NCBI GenBank assembly: GCA_963169455.1
Contig: CAUJDW010000052.1
Location: 1-64,000, forward strand
Length of the DNA: 64,000 nucleotides
Reading direction: 5' to 3'
Source: Bacteroidota bacterium
Lineage (GTDB): Bacteria > Bacteroidota > Bacteroidia > Chitinophagales > Saprospiraceae
A program made the translations under genes and the position numbers. The notes beneath the pieces were generated by a model, which worked only from the letters and a program-made list of their open reading frames with translations, was not told the origin of the DNA and ran no database searches. Numbering within the stretch: position 1 is the first letter of the stretch; every line of letters begins with the position of its first letter. Below, in pieces: positions 24,568 through 33,859 of this stretch.

Positions 24568-25992
24568 TTGGTTTTCAATATTGAACCACACGAGCGGAAG
24601 ATATTCGAAGTGATCAGCGAAACGGCCAGGGAGGCGGGCTATCCTGCCTATGTAGTCGGCGGCTACGTCCGCGACCGCCTGCTGGCCAGGCCTTCGAAGG
24701 ATATGGACATCGTGTGCGTCGGCGACGGCATCCGGCTGGCGCAGCACGTGGCTTCCCGCCTGCGCCCGATCCCGAGGGTGACGGTCTACAAACGCTTCGG
24801 CACGGCTATGCTCAAACACCGGGGCCTGGAGATCGAATTCGTGGGCGCCCGCAAGGAATCCTATCGTTCCGACTCGCGCAAACCCACGGTGGAGGATGGG
24901 ACACTGGAAGACGACCAGAACCGGCGCGATTTTACGATCAACGCTCTGGCCGTCAGCCTGAATGACGAAGACTACGGCGCTATCATCGACCCTTTTGACG
25001 GGCTGGAACACCTGGAAGCCAAGATCATCAAAACACCACTGGAACCCGGCAAAACTTTCTCCGACGACCCCCTGCGCATGATGCGCGCCATCCGATTCGC
25101 CACGCAGCTCGACTTCACCATCGAGCCCGAAACCCTCGAAGCGGTTTCCAAATTCAAAAGCCGGATCAATATCATCTCCCGGGAGCGCATCGCCGTCGAA
25201 CTCAATAAAATCATCCTGGCCGACAAGCCTTCCGTGGGTTTCGAACTGCTTTTCAAAACGGGGCTGCTGGAACTCATCTTTCCGGAAATGACGGCCCTCC
25301 ACGGCGTGGAGGCCAGGAACGGCATGGCGCATAAAGACAACTTCTACCATACCCTGGAAGTGCTGGACAGGCTGAGCATGAAAACCCAAAACCTCTGGCT
25401 GCGCTGGGCCGCCATCCTGCACGATATCGCCAAGCCTCCTACCAAACGCTTCCATCCGGAACAGGGCTGGACTTTCCACGGCCACGAAGTGCTCGGCGCC
25501 GCAATGACTCCCAGGATATTCAAAAACCTGCGCCTGCCCATGGACACCAAAATGAAATACGTCCAGAAGTTGGTGCGCCTGCACCTCAGGCCCATCAGCC
25601 TGACCAAGGAGAATATCACGGACTCTGCAATCCGCCGCCTGCTTTTCGACGCCGGAGATGAAATCGACGACCTCATGTTGTTGTGCGAGGCCGATATCAC
25701 CTCGAAAAACCCAAACAAGGTCAGGCGCTACCTCGAAAACTACGAGATGGTGCGCGACCGCCTCCGGGAGGTGGAGGAGAAAGACCACCTGCGCAACTGG
25801 CAGCCTCCCGTCACCGGGGAAGACATCATGGCAACCTTCAACATTCCTCCTTCCAGAGAAGTGGGGATCATCAAAAACGCCATCCGGGAAGCCATCCTCG
25901 ACGGCCTGATCGGCAACAATCGGGAAGAAGCCTATCAATTCATGCTGGAAAGAGGGCGGGAACTGGGCCTCAAAGCAGTTCCTTCCCATTGA
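24568..25992 (+). CDS. CCA tRNA nucleotidyltransferase / poly(A) polymerase family protein with HD domain
   Basis: 474 aa. The nucleotidyltransferase head has GGYVRD (31-36) and catalytic DMDI (45-48), RRDFTINALAV, and the second-domain DPLRMMRAIRFATQ. The C-terminal HD phosphohydrolase domain has LHDIAK (H285-D286) and FHGHE. The fusion is the usual Bacteroidota form. It probably adds or repairs the 3'-CCA of tRNAs; the tRNA-His gene in this window does not encode its full CCA. The start is a TTG at 24568: an in-frame TAA lies at 24562-24564, and the first ATG would remove the GGYVRD motif. Confidence 0.88.
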   Translation: MVFNIEPHERKIFEVISETAREAGYPAYVVGGYVRDRLLARPSKDMDIVCVGDGIRLAQHVASRLRPIPRVTVYKRFGTAMLKHRGLEIEFVGARKESYRSDSRKPTVEDGTLEDDQNRRDFTINALAVSLNDEDYGAIIDPFDGLEHLEAKIIKTPLEPGKTFSDDPLRMMRAIRFATQLDFTIEPETLEAVSKFKSRINIISRERIAVELNKIILADKPSVGFELLFKTGLLELIFPEMTALHGVEARNGMAHKDNFYHTLEVLDRLSMKTQNLWLRWAAILHDIAKPPTKRFHPEQGWTFHGHEVLGAAMTPRIFKNLRLPMDTKMKYVQKLVRLHLRPISLTKENITDSAIRRLLFDAGDEIDDLMLLCEADITSKNPNKVRRYLENYEMVRDRLREVEEKDHLRNWQPPVTGEDIMATFNIPPSREVGIIKNAIREAILDGLIGNNREEAYQFMLERGRELGLKAVPSH

Positions 25993-25996
25993 GCAT

Positions 25997-26110
25997 TGCC
26001 AAAATGGCAGCTCCGAAAAATTGTCAGCCGCTCTGTCTTGGCGGAAACGGCCGAAAGGCGGGCGGCCCATGCTTTTTTGTCAGCCGCACCGTTCTGGCAT
26101 CCCCTTTGCT
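25997..26110 (+). promoter_or_regulatory. Sigma-54-like promoter with upstream repeats, ahead of groES
   Basis: TGGCATCCCCTTTGCT (26095-26110) has GG and GC exactly 10 bp apart and matches the -24/-12 pattern TGGCACG-N4-TTGCW except at two positions. Upstream are a perfect palindrome TGCCA-AAA-TGGCA (25997-26009) and two direct copies of TTGTCAGCCG (26031-26040 and 26077-26086). No CIRCE element and no clear TTTG/TANNTTTG promoter is seen. A start near 26121 and a 60-nt leader follow. Confidence 0.5.
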
Positions 26111-26180
26111 GAACGCTTTGCGGGATTGGATCCCACCTATGTATATTTCTAAACCAAAACAATCAAAACCATAATCAGCT

Positions 26181-26462
26181 ATGAGTGCAGTAGCAATGCG
26201 CCCGATCAGCAACCGCGTGGTCGTAAAACCCTCGCCCGCGGAAGAGATGACGAAAGGCGGCATCATCATTCCGGATACCGCCAAGGAGAAACCGCAGCGT
26301 GGAGAAATCGTAGCCGTTGGCCCCGGCAAGGAGGGCGAACCGATGACGGTCAAAGTGGGGGATACGGTCCTCTACGGCAAATACTCCGGCCAGGAGCTGC
26401 AGCTAAACGGCGATGAATACCTCATCATGCGGGAAGACGACATCCTCGTGATCCTTGGTTAA
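26181..26462 (+). CDS. groS: Co-chaperonin GroES
   Basis: 93 aa, the standard length. Conserved features: [16 protein letters not shown] near the N-terminus, the mobile loop with [41 protein letters not shown] and the final DILVILG. It forms the heptameric lid of the GroEL folding chamber. It lies 56 bp upstream of groL, with which it forms the usual bicistronic operon. The upstream region suggests an alternative-sigma promoter. Confidence 0.97.
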   Translation: MSAVAMRPISNRVVVKPSPAEEMTKGGIIIPDTAKEKPQRGEIVAVGPGKEGEPMTVKVGDTVLYGKYSGQELQLNGDEYLIMREDDILVILG

Positions 26463-26477
26463 GGCGGCGGACGCCTT
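26461..26477 (+). terminator. Small hairpin between groES and groEL
   Basis: AAGGCG-GCGGA-CGCCTT, with two more Ts after the stem, directly overlaps the groES stop. With a 6-bp stem it could be a processing or partial attenuation site that sets different groES/groEL levels. Confidence 0.35.
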
Positions 26478-26518
26478 TTGCTTAACCTCATGGTTTAACC
26501 CTCAAACTTCTATCGTTT

Positions 26519-28156
26519 ATGTCTGCTAAAAATATCTTTTACGACACCCAGGCTCAGGAAAAACTGAAAAAGGGCATCGACAAACTGGCCGATGCGGTCA
26601 AAGTGACCCTTGGCCCGAAAGGCCGCAACGTCGTTATCCAGAAATCCTTCGGCGCACCTCAGGTCACCAAAGACGGCGTGACGGTCGCAAAGGAGATCGA
26701 ACTGGAAGACCCCATGGAAAACATGGGCGCCCAGATGGTTAAACAGGTGGCCTCCAAAACGGCGGATGCAGCCGGCGACGGCACCACCACCGCCACCGTC
26801 CTGGCGCAGGCCATGGTCACCGCGGGCCTCAAAACCGTGTCCGCCGGCGCCAACCCGATGGACCTCAAGCGCGGCATCGACAAGGCGGTTGCCTTAGTGG
26901 TGAAAAACCTCAAATCCCAGGCGGAGGTCGTGAAAAACGACTTCGAGAAAGTGCGCCAGGTGGCTACCGTCTCCGCCAATAACGACGAGGAGATCGGGGG
27001 CCTGATCGCCAATGCGATGAAGGCCGTCACTGCTGATGGCGTGATCACCGTAGAGGAAGCCAAAGGCACTGAAACCTACATGGAAGAGGTGTCCGGCATG
27101 CAGTTCGACCGTGGTTACCTCTCGCCTTATTTCATCACGGACACGGAGAAGCTGATCACCGAGTACGAGAACGCCTACATCCTGCTCCACGACAAAAAGA
27201 TATCCAATATCAAGGACATTCTGCCCGTCCTCGAGCAGGTAGTACAGCAAAACCGCCCCCTGCTGATCATCGCGGAAGATGTGGACGGCTCCGCCCTGGG
27301 CACCCTGGTAGTCAACAAGCTGCGTTCCACCATCAATGTGGTTGCAGTGAAAGCCCCGGGCTTCGGCGACCGCCGCAAGGCTATGCTGGAAGATATCGCC
27401 ATCCTGACCGGCGGCACGGTCATCAGTGAAGAGCAGGGCTACAAACTGGAAAACACCAAGCTCGAACACCTCGGCCTGGCTGAAAAGATCAAGGTGGACA
27501 AAGACAACACCACCATCGTCGGAGGCCAGGGCCAGGCTGAGCAGGTAAGCGCCCGCATCAGCCAGATCAGGCAGCAGATCGAGAATACGACCTCCGATTA
27601 CGACCGCGAAAAACTGCAGGAGCGCATGGCCAAGCTGTCTGGTGGCGTCGCCGTCCTGTATGTCGGGGCCGCCACGGAGGTGGAAATGAAGGAGAAAAAG
27701 GACCGCGTCGATGACGCGCTGCACGCTACCCGCGCCGCTATCGAGGAAGGCATCGTTTCCGGCGGCGGCGTGGCCCTGGTTCGCGCCATTGATAGCCTCA
27801 AAGAGGTGAAAGCGGAAAATGAAGATGAACTGATCGGCGTCGATATCGTGGCCAAGTCCCTGGAAGCTCCGCTGCGCATCATTGCCAATAACGCCGGAGT
27901 CGAAGGGAGCGTGGTGCTGCAAAAAGTCCTGGAAGGCAAAGGCGCCTTCGGCTTCAATGCGCGCACCGACGTTTACGAAGACCTCAAGGCCGCAGGCGTG
28001 ATCGACCCGGCCAAGGTAACCCGCATCGCCCTGGAGAATGCGGCTTCCATTGCCGGCATGGTGCTGATGACCGATTGCGCCATCAGCGAAAAGCCCAAGA
28101 AAAAGGAGCAACCGGCCATGAACGGAGCAGGCATGTACGATGATGCGATGATGTAA
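26519..28156 (+). CDS. groL: Chaperonin GroEL
   Basis: 545 aa, full length. Hallmarks: [20 protein letters not shown], the ATP-site [48 protein letters not shown]-like [18 protein letters not shown] and [12 protein letters not shown]. The C-terminus ends AGMYDDAMM rather than the long GGM repeats of proteobacterial GroEL, as is usual in Bacteroidota. ATP-driven folding of cytoplasmic proteins with GroES. Confidence 0.98.
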   Translation: MSAKNIFYDTQAQEKLKKGIDKLADAVKVTLGPKGRNVVIQKSFGAPQVTKDGVTVAKEIELEDPMENMGAQMVKQVASKTADAAGDGTTTATVLAQAMVTAGLKTVSAGANPMDLKRGIDKAVALVVKNLKSQAEVVKNDFEKVRQVATVSANNDEEIGGLIANAMKAVTADGVITVEEAKGTETYMEEVSGMQFDRGYLSPYFITDTEKLITEYENAYILLHDKKISNIKDILPVLEQVVQQNRPLLIIAEDVDGSALGTLVVNKLRSTINVVAVKAPGFGDRRKAMLEDIAILTGGTVISEEQGYKLENTKLEHLGLAEKIKVDKDNTTIVGGQGQAEQVSARISQIRQQIENTTSDYDREKLQERMAKLSGGVAVLYVGAATEVEMKEKKDRVDDALHATRAAIEEGIVSGGGVALVRAIDSLKEVKAENEDELIGVDIVAKSLEAPLRIIANNAGVEGSVVLQKVLEGKGAFGFNARTDVYEDLKAAGVIDPAKVTRIALENAASIAGMVLMTDCAISEKPKKKEQPAMNGAGMYDDAMM

Positions 28157-28250
28157 ACCAGGATTTTCCGGATTGCAAGGATTACCAGGAATAATACGGG
28201 TTGGACTGATCTTGAGGGCGGGAATCCTTTTCCGGAGAATATGCCAGAAA

Positions 28251-28295
28251 AAGCGAAAGCGGCGCCAGGCACTGTGCCTGACGCCGCTTTCGCTT
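28251..28295 (+). terminator. Long terminator hairpin after groEL
   Basis: The left arm AAGCGAAAGCGGCG (28251-28264) pairs with CGCCGCTTTCGCTT (28282-28295), and an inner CAGGCA/TGCCTG extends the stem past a single C/A mismatch, giving about 20 bp. The T-tract after it is weak (TCTTG), but the position 95 bp after the groEL stop fits the end of the operon. Confidence 0.7.
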
Positions 28296-28630
28296 TCTTG
28301 ATCCGGGCGATCCTGCTAATCCGTAAAATCGTGGTCAAAAAAGAACCGCACAAGCATCAGGGCGTTTTTTGGACCCTCGGAAAAAACACATATAGAGCTG
28401 CCGGATTGGTTCGGTAATCCCCTTGTCTCCGAAGAGAACTCCGTTGAAAAACAGAGTTGAGGCCCGCCCTAGACATTCCGAGTCTAACTCTAATTTGTTC
28501 AAAATGTAGAGTCAAAAACTTTTGATACTTGCACGGTATGAATAGCCGCGTCGGGCTATTGTCGCTTACAAAGTAATGTGGTTTTCGGGAAGATGGCAAC
28601 TTTGGTTTGTTAAATTTCGGCCAGCAGAAT
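28296..28630. other. Convergent intergenic region, no gene seen
   Basis: 335 bp between the groEL terminator and the stop of the PorV/PorQ gene. A short open frame (28357-28599, minus) has no protein-like composition or recognisable motif. No RNA gene was identified. Confidence 0.5.
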
Positions 28631-29725
28631 TTATTCTTTTTTCCTCGGCCTGATATCCAGCATCAGGGAAATGATGTGGGAAAAAGTACTTTCCTTGCTG
28701 CCCAGGTCGGTGAAGGCATAGTCTATGCGCAGCCCGGAAATGCGCAGCCCGAGCCCGATGCTGGGGCGCATCCTCAGCTGTTCGCTTCCGTCGAAATCGG
28801 CTATCCGCTGGAACTGGCTCAGCCCGGCGCGCAGGGCGACAAAGCCCTGGTAGTCGGCTTCCAGGCCGGCCGCGAGGTCTATGCTGAACGGGTCGGCAGA
28901 AAGCAGGGTGTTGCGCTGGCCATCAGTAGTGACGATGAGGTCGGCTTCCGGCATCAGCCCGATTTTGCCGAAGCTGAAACGCCGGGCGGCTCCCAGGATG
29001 AGCTGTGGATTGGTCACTTCCACACTGTTGATCGGGATCTCATTGCCGGTCAGGGCCAGCACTTCCTTTTCCCTGTCTGTGAAACTGAAAGACCAGGCAT
29101 TGAAAGTGGTGGTTATGTCTCTGGCCAACAGCCCGAAGCGCCATTCACCGGTGTAATACTGCATCCCTGCATCCAGCCCGAAGCCCCAGGAAGTGGCGAA
29201 AGGGCCGATCCGCCGGTGCACTACCTTGACGTTGCCGCCCACCTGAAGCCGGCCTTTCTGTGTTTTGAGGCGCTGGGCATAACTGAGCAGAAAGGCGTAG
29301 TCGGCTGCTGAAAATTCGACGATGTTGTCAAAGTTTATGGTGCCGTCGCTTTCGTACAGGCTCAGGGTGTTGGGGATTTCATCGATGCCGAAGCGGATGA
29401 GGGACAGGGCGAGCCGCCGCTCCTTATTGGCCAGGGGCAGGCTGAGCCCCAGGTAATCGAACTTGCCCACTCCTCCGAACCATTCGGAATGCATGGCGCC
29501 CAACTGAAGCCCTTCGAGTTCCGAGAGGTTGGCCAGGCCCGCAGGGTTCCACACGCCGGCAGTGACATCATCGACGCCCGCCACCACGGCATTGCCCATG
29601 CCCTGGGCACGGGCGCCGACTCCTATGGAGAGAAACTCGTTGCTGTATTTTTGCGCCTGCCCCGGAATAACGGCAAACAGGCAGGCTGCTCCTGTGATAC
29701 AAAAAAGGCGTAGGGATTGCTTCAT
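28631..29725 (-). CDS. PorV/PorQ-family outer-membrane beta-barrel protein
   Basis: About 364 aa from ATG 29725 (the preceding codon is a GTG). Signal peptide ends PGQAQ. The family signature is clear: FLSIGVGARAQGMGNAVVAG then VDDVTAGVWNPAGLANL, followed by alternating beta-strands typical of a FadL-like barrel, ending SHIISLMLDIRP. PorV proteins shuttle T9SS cargo to the attachment complex and PorQ is in the same family; this copy cannot be assigned to one or the other from sequence alone and may be a paralog. The many T9SS cargo genes nearby are consistent with the system being active. Confidence 0.85.
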   Translation of the reverse strand: MKQSLRLFCITGAACLFAVIPGQAQKYSNEFLSIGVGARAQGMGNAVVAGVDDVTAGVWNPAGLANLSELEGLQLGAMHSEWFGGVGKFDYLGLSLPLANKERRLALSLIRFGIDEIPNTLSLYESDGTINFDNIVEFSAADYAFLLSYAQRLKTQKGRLQVGGNVKVVHRRIGPFATSWGFGLDAGMQYYTGEWRFGLLARDITTTFNAWSFSFTDREKEVLALTGNEIPINSVEVTNPQLILGAARRFSFGKIGLMPEADLIVTTDGQRNTLLSADPFSIDLAAGLEADYQGFVALRAGLSQFQRIADFDGSEQLRMRPSIGLGLRISGLRIDYAFTDLGSKESTFSHIISLMLDIRPRKKE

Positions 29726-29829
29726 CACCGGAATAATGGATTTTCTGAATCAAACGCAAGTATAGGTTTTTAAGTGCAGATGTCGAAAGCGCTAACACTT
29801 TTTGTCCGCTCCCCGCTTTTTGCAGAGGC

Positions 29830-31545
29830 CTATCTGCTGAAAACCACCCGCACTGCCTGAGTGCCGGATGGGCTGAGCAGCCTGGCGAGGTACAAACCTG
29901 CCGGGGCGGCCCCCGGCGCCCATTCGAAGTTGTGGGTTCCGGCAGGGTAGTAGCCCTGGGCCAGGCGGGCGGCTTCCCTGCCGTTGATGTCGGTAATGGA
30001 CAGCACCATCTGGCCGCCTTCTTCCATCTCCACCTGAATGTCGAGCCTGTCCCGGAAAGGGGAGGGGTATAGCCTGAACTCCGCCCGCCCTGCAGCTTTT
30101 GGGCTGTGCTGGCTAACCACCACGCCTTCCCCTTCGGTGATGCGGTAGGTTCGGTTGGGTTCCAGGTTTTGGAAGGTTTCCACCAGCCCGCCGGGCCACC
30201 TGATCTCGATCAGGCTGATGATCTCTGCCTGGCCGAGCCCGAAATGCAGGGTGAAACTGTTCTGGGTGGCGTAACCGCTTCCGGCGCACACTTCGTCTAT
30301 CTGGCTTTTGCCGCCCGCTTCCAACCGCACCCGCGCGCCGATTGCCGAGCGGTTGCTGGAAGTACCCGTCAGCTTTATCCTGGCCCATTTGTTGCTGTTG
30401 TTCACCTGGTTGAGGAAGAGCTGGTTGCCGTCATTGCCGCTGTTGGCCAGGAAGATATCCGGCCGCCCGTCCGTGTTCAGGTCGGCGCTGCCGGCGCCAT
30501 AGCCGCCGTACATGCTCGCCAGAGGGCTGTTTTGACTTACCTCTTCAAAGGTGAGGTTGCCCCTGTTGCGATACAGGATATTGGGGTCGGGGGAAAAATA
30601 GCTGTCGTTGGCCATGTAGATGTCCTGCCAGCCGTCGTTGTCGTAGTCCAGCCAGACGGTTCCCCAGCCCATTCCGGGGTCGCCCACTCCGGCCATGGCC
30701 GTGATATTGGAAAAAGTGCCGTCCCCATTGTTCAGCAGCAGGGCGTTGGGGTAGAGGTTGGTGATGTACAGGTCGAGGTAGCCGTCGTTGTTGAGGTCGC
30801 CGAAATCGACACCCATGCCCTGGCCTGCAAAATTGGCGTTGGCGGCGGCAGAGACATCCGTAAAATGCCCCGCTCCGTCATTCTGATACAGGATGTTCGG
30901 CTGGTTGGCGTCGTGGGTGAGGTAGAGGTCGGGGTCGCCGTCGTTGTCATAGTCGAAGAAGAGGGAGCCCATGGCCACGCCGTAGTCCTGAGCGCCCGCC
31001 TCCTCCACTATGTTGGTGAAGGTGTTGTCGCCATTGTTCCGGTAGAGGTAGTTGGTGGCGGAGATATTGGCCACGTACAGGTCGATGAAGCCGTCACGGT
31101 CAACGTCGCCGAACAATACGGCGCGCGTCCGGTGCCCGCTGTTGACGCCTGCGCTGGCGCTGATGTCTGTGAATGTGCCGTCGCCGTTGTTTCGGTACAG
31201 GATGTTGGGCTCATCCCGGTTGCCGAGATAGAGGTCGAGGTCGCCGTCGTTGTCGATATCACCCCATACGCTCATCGTCGTAGTGCCCAGGTGGGCGAGC
31301 CCGGCCTGAGGGGCTACATCGGCAAATTGGCCGTTGCCCAGCGCGCGGTACAGCAGGTTGGGTTGGGAATGTCGCGAGACGTAAATGTCTTCCAGCCCGT
31401 CGTTGTCGAAATCGCCGAAGGCCAGCCCGTAGTTTTTGCCGGGGTTGTTGATGCCGGCCTGGGCGGAAAAATCGAGGAAAAAGGCCTGCCCGGGGGCGGA
31501 ATGCGCCGCTGAAAGCAGGCAGAAAATGAGAATCGCTCTGTTCAT
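29830..31545 (-). CDS. Secreted FG-GAP/VCBS propeller protein with ASPIC/UnbV domain and T9SS sorting domain (CRTAC1-like)
   Basis: 571 aa. Signal peptide ends APGQA. Seven or so FG-GAP/VCBS repeats of the type DFDNDGLEDIYVSRHSQPNLL, DIDNDGDLDLYLGNRDEPN and DYDNDGWQDIYMANDSYF cover residues ~25-370, with Ca2+-binding D-x-D-x-DG loops. An ASPIC/UnbV domain follows (GTSSNRSAIGARVRLEAGG to IEIRWPGGLVETF). The type A sorting domain starts FRLYPSPFRDRLD and ends VRVVFSR. The protein is probably a Ca2+-stabilised surface propeller used for adhesion or ligand binding; no enzyme motif is visible. Confidence 0.88.
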   Translation of the reverse strand: MNRAILIFCLLSAAHSAPGQAFFLDFSAQAGINNPGKNYGLAFGDFDNDGLEDIYVSRHSQPNLLYRALGNGQFADVAPQAGLAHLGTTTMSVWGDIDNDGDLDLYLGNRDEPNILYRNNGDGTFTDISASAGVNSGHRTRAVLFGDVDRDGFIDLYVANISATNYLYRNNGDNTFTNIVEEAGAQDYGVAMGSLFFDYDNDGDPDLYLTHDANQPNILYQNDGAGHFTDVSAAANANFAGQGMGVDFGDLNNDGYLDLYITNLYPNALLLNNGDGTFSNITAMAGVGDPGMGWGTVWLDYDNDGWQDIYMANDSYFSPDPNILYRNRGNLTFEEVSQNSPLASMYGGYGAGSADLNTDGRPDIFLANSGNDGNQLFLNQVNNSNKWARIKLTGTSSNRSAIGARVRLEAGGKSQIDEVCAGSGYATQNSFTLHFGLGQAEIISLIEIRWPGGLVETFQNLEPNRTYRITEGEGVVVSQHSPKAAGRAEFRLYPSPFRDRLDIQVEMEEGGQMVLSITDINGREAARLAQGYYPAGTHNFEWAPGAAPAGLYLARLLSPSGTQAVRVVFSR

Positions 31546-31646
31546 GTGCCTATGTTTTTGCAGGCATAAATTTAAAACAAAGGGCTGGAATCAAATACCC
31601 CCTCAATTTGCGCAAAACACCCCACCTGGCGCAGATTTTCTTCGGC

Positions 31647-31654
31647 TAATTTTG
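31647..31654 (+). promoter_or_regulatory. Candidate -7 element (TAATTTTG) for the xylanase gene
   Basis: Matches TANNTTTG and lies 22 bp before ATG 31677. The -33 region is poor, so a regulator may be needed; a remnant of a PUL-type sensor-regulator lies nearby. Confidence 0.4.
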
Positions 31655-31676
31655 GCTACACGACAAGCAGCGGTTT

Positions 31677-33806
31677 ATGAAAATTCATCTTCTCATCGTA
31701 GCGGCCTGCCTGGCGGGCTTTGGCGCAATTGCCCAGGATGCCTACCATCAGTCCTTGCAGAACAGCCTTCAGGCCAATTACGGGCTCCCCGCCGGCGCCT
31801 GGGTGCTGAACAATACGGAGGTTGCCAACCTGAACGCCGATTACTGGTATGGCAATATCAGCGCCTCCAACCTGCCCGCCGAAGGGCTGGCCTTTTCCAG
31901 GAAAGTGCGCATCGCAGTCAACAGCGCCGGCGCCAACCAGTGGGATGCGGGTTACGGCATACAAAATATCCAGCCCATAGGCTCCGGAAGCGCCTGCTTG
32001 CTGGTGATCTGGCTGCGCGCGGAAGGCGGCGACGGGAAAGTGAGCCTGTTCGTTGAAAATTCCTCGACCTTTTTCAAGGAAGTTTACCTGACCTTTCGGC
32101 CCGCTGCACAATGGATGCAGTTCCTCATCCCCTTCGACGCCAACCAGGCCTACGCGCCCGGCGGGCTGTCCATAGGGCTGCACCTGGCCTGGCAGCCGCA
32201 GACGGTGGAAATTGGGGGGCTTGCCGTGCTCAACTACGGCCCGGCGCTTACCGTTGATGATCTGCCCAGCCAAACCAACAACGGCCATTACGGCGGCTGG
32301 GAAACGGACGCCCCCTGGCGCGCAGAAGCCGCCGCACGCATCGAGCAGATCCGAAAAGCCAACCTGACGGTCAGGGTGCAAAATCAAGACGGCTCCCCTC
32401 TTGCCGGAGCTGCCGTGGAGGTGGAGATGCTCCGCCATGAGTTCGCTTTCGGAACGGCGGTAGTTTCGAGGCTCTTTGCCGGGAATAACAGCCAGAACGA
32501 TGCCTATGAAGCCAAACTGCTCGACCTCGACGGCCAGGGGCATGGCTTCAACTGGGTGGTTTTCGAAAACGCCCTCAAATGGCCGGGCTGGGAACAGAAC
32601 TGGGAAAGCACCAAAGCCGAAAAAGCCAATGCCGTGCAATGGCTCCGCGAGCACGGTATCCGGGCAAGGGGGCACACCCTCCTGTGGCCGGGCTGGAGCA
32701 ATATGCCGCCCGATATCCAGGCCAACCAGGACGACCCGGCGTACATCAGAAACCGCATCTTCAACCATATCGGGGAGATCGCCGCCTATCCCGGCATCGC
32801 CGGAAATATCGCCGAGTGGGACGTATTGAACGAGATCACCACCAACCGGGACCTGGAATACGCACTGCAGGGCCATGCCGGATATGTGACCGGGCGTGAA
32901 ATTTATCCCGAAGTCTTTGATAAACTCGCCGAGATTGACCCTAATACCGGCACTTACATCAACGATTATGTGACGATCAGCCAGGCCAGTACGGGGGGCG
33001 GGCTGTACGATCTGAAAAAGCAGTTTATTCAGGAGGTCATAGATGCCGGCGTCCCCCTCGACGGAATTGGTTTTCAGGGCCACATCGGCGGCTTCCCCAC
33101 TTCGATCTACGATGTCTTTTCCATCCTTGAAGATTTCCACGACACCTTCGGCCTTAAAGCCAAAATCACTGAATACGACACCGATGAGGCCGTCGATGAC
33201 GACCTGGCGGCCACCTACCTGCGCGATTTCCTGTCCATCGTCTTCAGCCATGAGAGCACGGACGGCTTTCTGATGTGGGGCTTCTGGGATGGGGCGCACT
33301 GGCAGGGCAACGCCCCTATGTTCTATGAAGACTGGACGCTGAAACCAGCCGGTGAAGCCTTCATCGGGCTGGTTTTCGACGAATGGTGGACGGAAGAAAG
33401 CGGCCAGACGGATGCCGCCGGGAACTTCGCACTGCGGGGCTTCAAGGGCGACTACAGGATTTCCATCGATTGTGGTGAGGGCGAAATACTGGTTGACACC
33501 ATCCACCTCAGCAATGATATGCTGGTGGTGAAATCGGGTGGTGAGCTTGTGGTAGGCGGCGGAGAAGCAGCCTCCGCTCGCAGCTTCCAGGTATTTCCCA
33601 ACCCGGCCTCCGATGTGCTGCACATCCGGGCAGCGGAGGGGCTGCAAGGGCGGGCCTTTCTCTACAATGCGGCGGGAAGCCTGGTTTTCAGCAGGGAAAT
33701 TGGAGGAGGGGATAGCCTGATCCCGCTCCGGTTCGGGAAAGGCGCCTTCCGGCTTGTCGTGGAGTCGGGCGGGCGGAAAAGATCGGAATGGATCATCGTT
33801 CAGTAA
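31677..33806 (+). CDS. Secreted GH10 endo-1,4-beta-xylanase with T9SS sorting domain
   Basis: 709 aa. Signal peptide ends FGAIAQ. Residues ~25-200 form a beta-sandwich carbohydrate-binding-like region, followed by a short Ig-like bridge (LTVRVQNQDGSPLAGAAVEV) usual in bacterial GH10 enzymes. The GH10 barrel (~245-600) has the acid/base Glu in WDVLNEI (E386), GIGFQGHIG and the nucleophile in ITEYDTD (E499), plus GFWDGAHW. The sorting domain starts FQVFPNPASD near residue 638 and ends WIIVQ. It cleaves internal beta-1,4-xylosidic bonds outside the cell. It stands at the left end of a partly decayed polysaccharide locus. Confidence 0.93.
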   Translation: MKIHLLIVAACLAGFGAIAQDAYHQSLQNSLQANYGLPAGAWVLNNTEVANLNADYWYGNISASNLPAEGLAFSRKVRIAVNSAGANQWDAGYGIQNIQPIGSGSACLLVIWLRAEGGDGKVSLFVENSSTFFKEVYLTFRPAAQWMQFLIPFDANQAYAPGGLSIGLHLAWQPQTVEIGGLAVLNYGPALTVDDLPSQTNNGHYGGWETDAPWRAEAAARIEQIRKANLTVRVQNQDGSPLAGAAVEVEMLRHEFAFGTAVVSRLFAGNNSQNDAYEAKLLDLDGQGHGFNWVVFENALKWPGWEQNWESTKAEKANAVQWLREHGIRARGHTLLWPGWSNMPPDIQANQDDPAYIRNRIFNHIGEIAAYPGIAGNIAEWDVLNEITTNRDLEYALQGHAGYVTGREIYPEVFDKLAEIDPNTGTYINDYVTISQASTGGGLYDLKKQFIQEVIDAGVPLDGIGFQGHIGGFPTSIYDVFSILEDFHDTFGLKAKITEYDTDEAVDDDLAATYLRDFLSIVFSHESTDGFLMWGFWDGAHWQGNAPMFYEDWTLKPAGEAFIGLVFDEWWTEESGQTDAAGNFALRGFKGDYRISIDCGEGEILVDTIHLSNDMLVVKSGGELVVGGGEAASARSFQVFPNPASDVLHIRAAEGLQGRAFLYNAAGSLVFSREIGGGDSLIPLRFGKGAFRLVVESGGRKRSEWIIVQ

Positions 33807-33859
33807 AACTGTACTGCTCCTTTTATTCACTGGAGATTCGCAAACAAAAAACAGAACCT

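Noticed and set aside
24547-26070. 507-codon minus-strand frame over the CCA-transferase gene
   Set aside because: Antisense shadow; composition rich in Phe, Val and His with no recognisable family.
28357-28599. 80-codon minus-strand frame
   Set aside because: No motif, atypical composition, and no ribosome or promoter signal; treated as non-coding.
31656-33830. 724-codon open frame on the minus strand
   Set aside because: Antisense of the GH10 gene, whose catalytic motifs and sorting domain are intact; G+C-rich codon bias keeps the opposite frame open.
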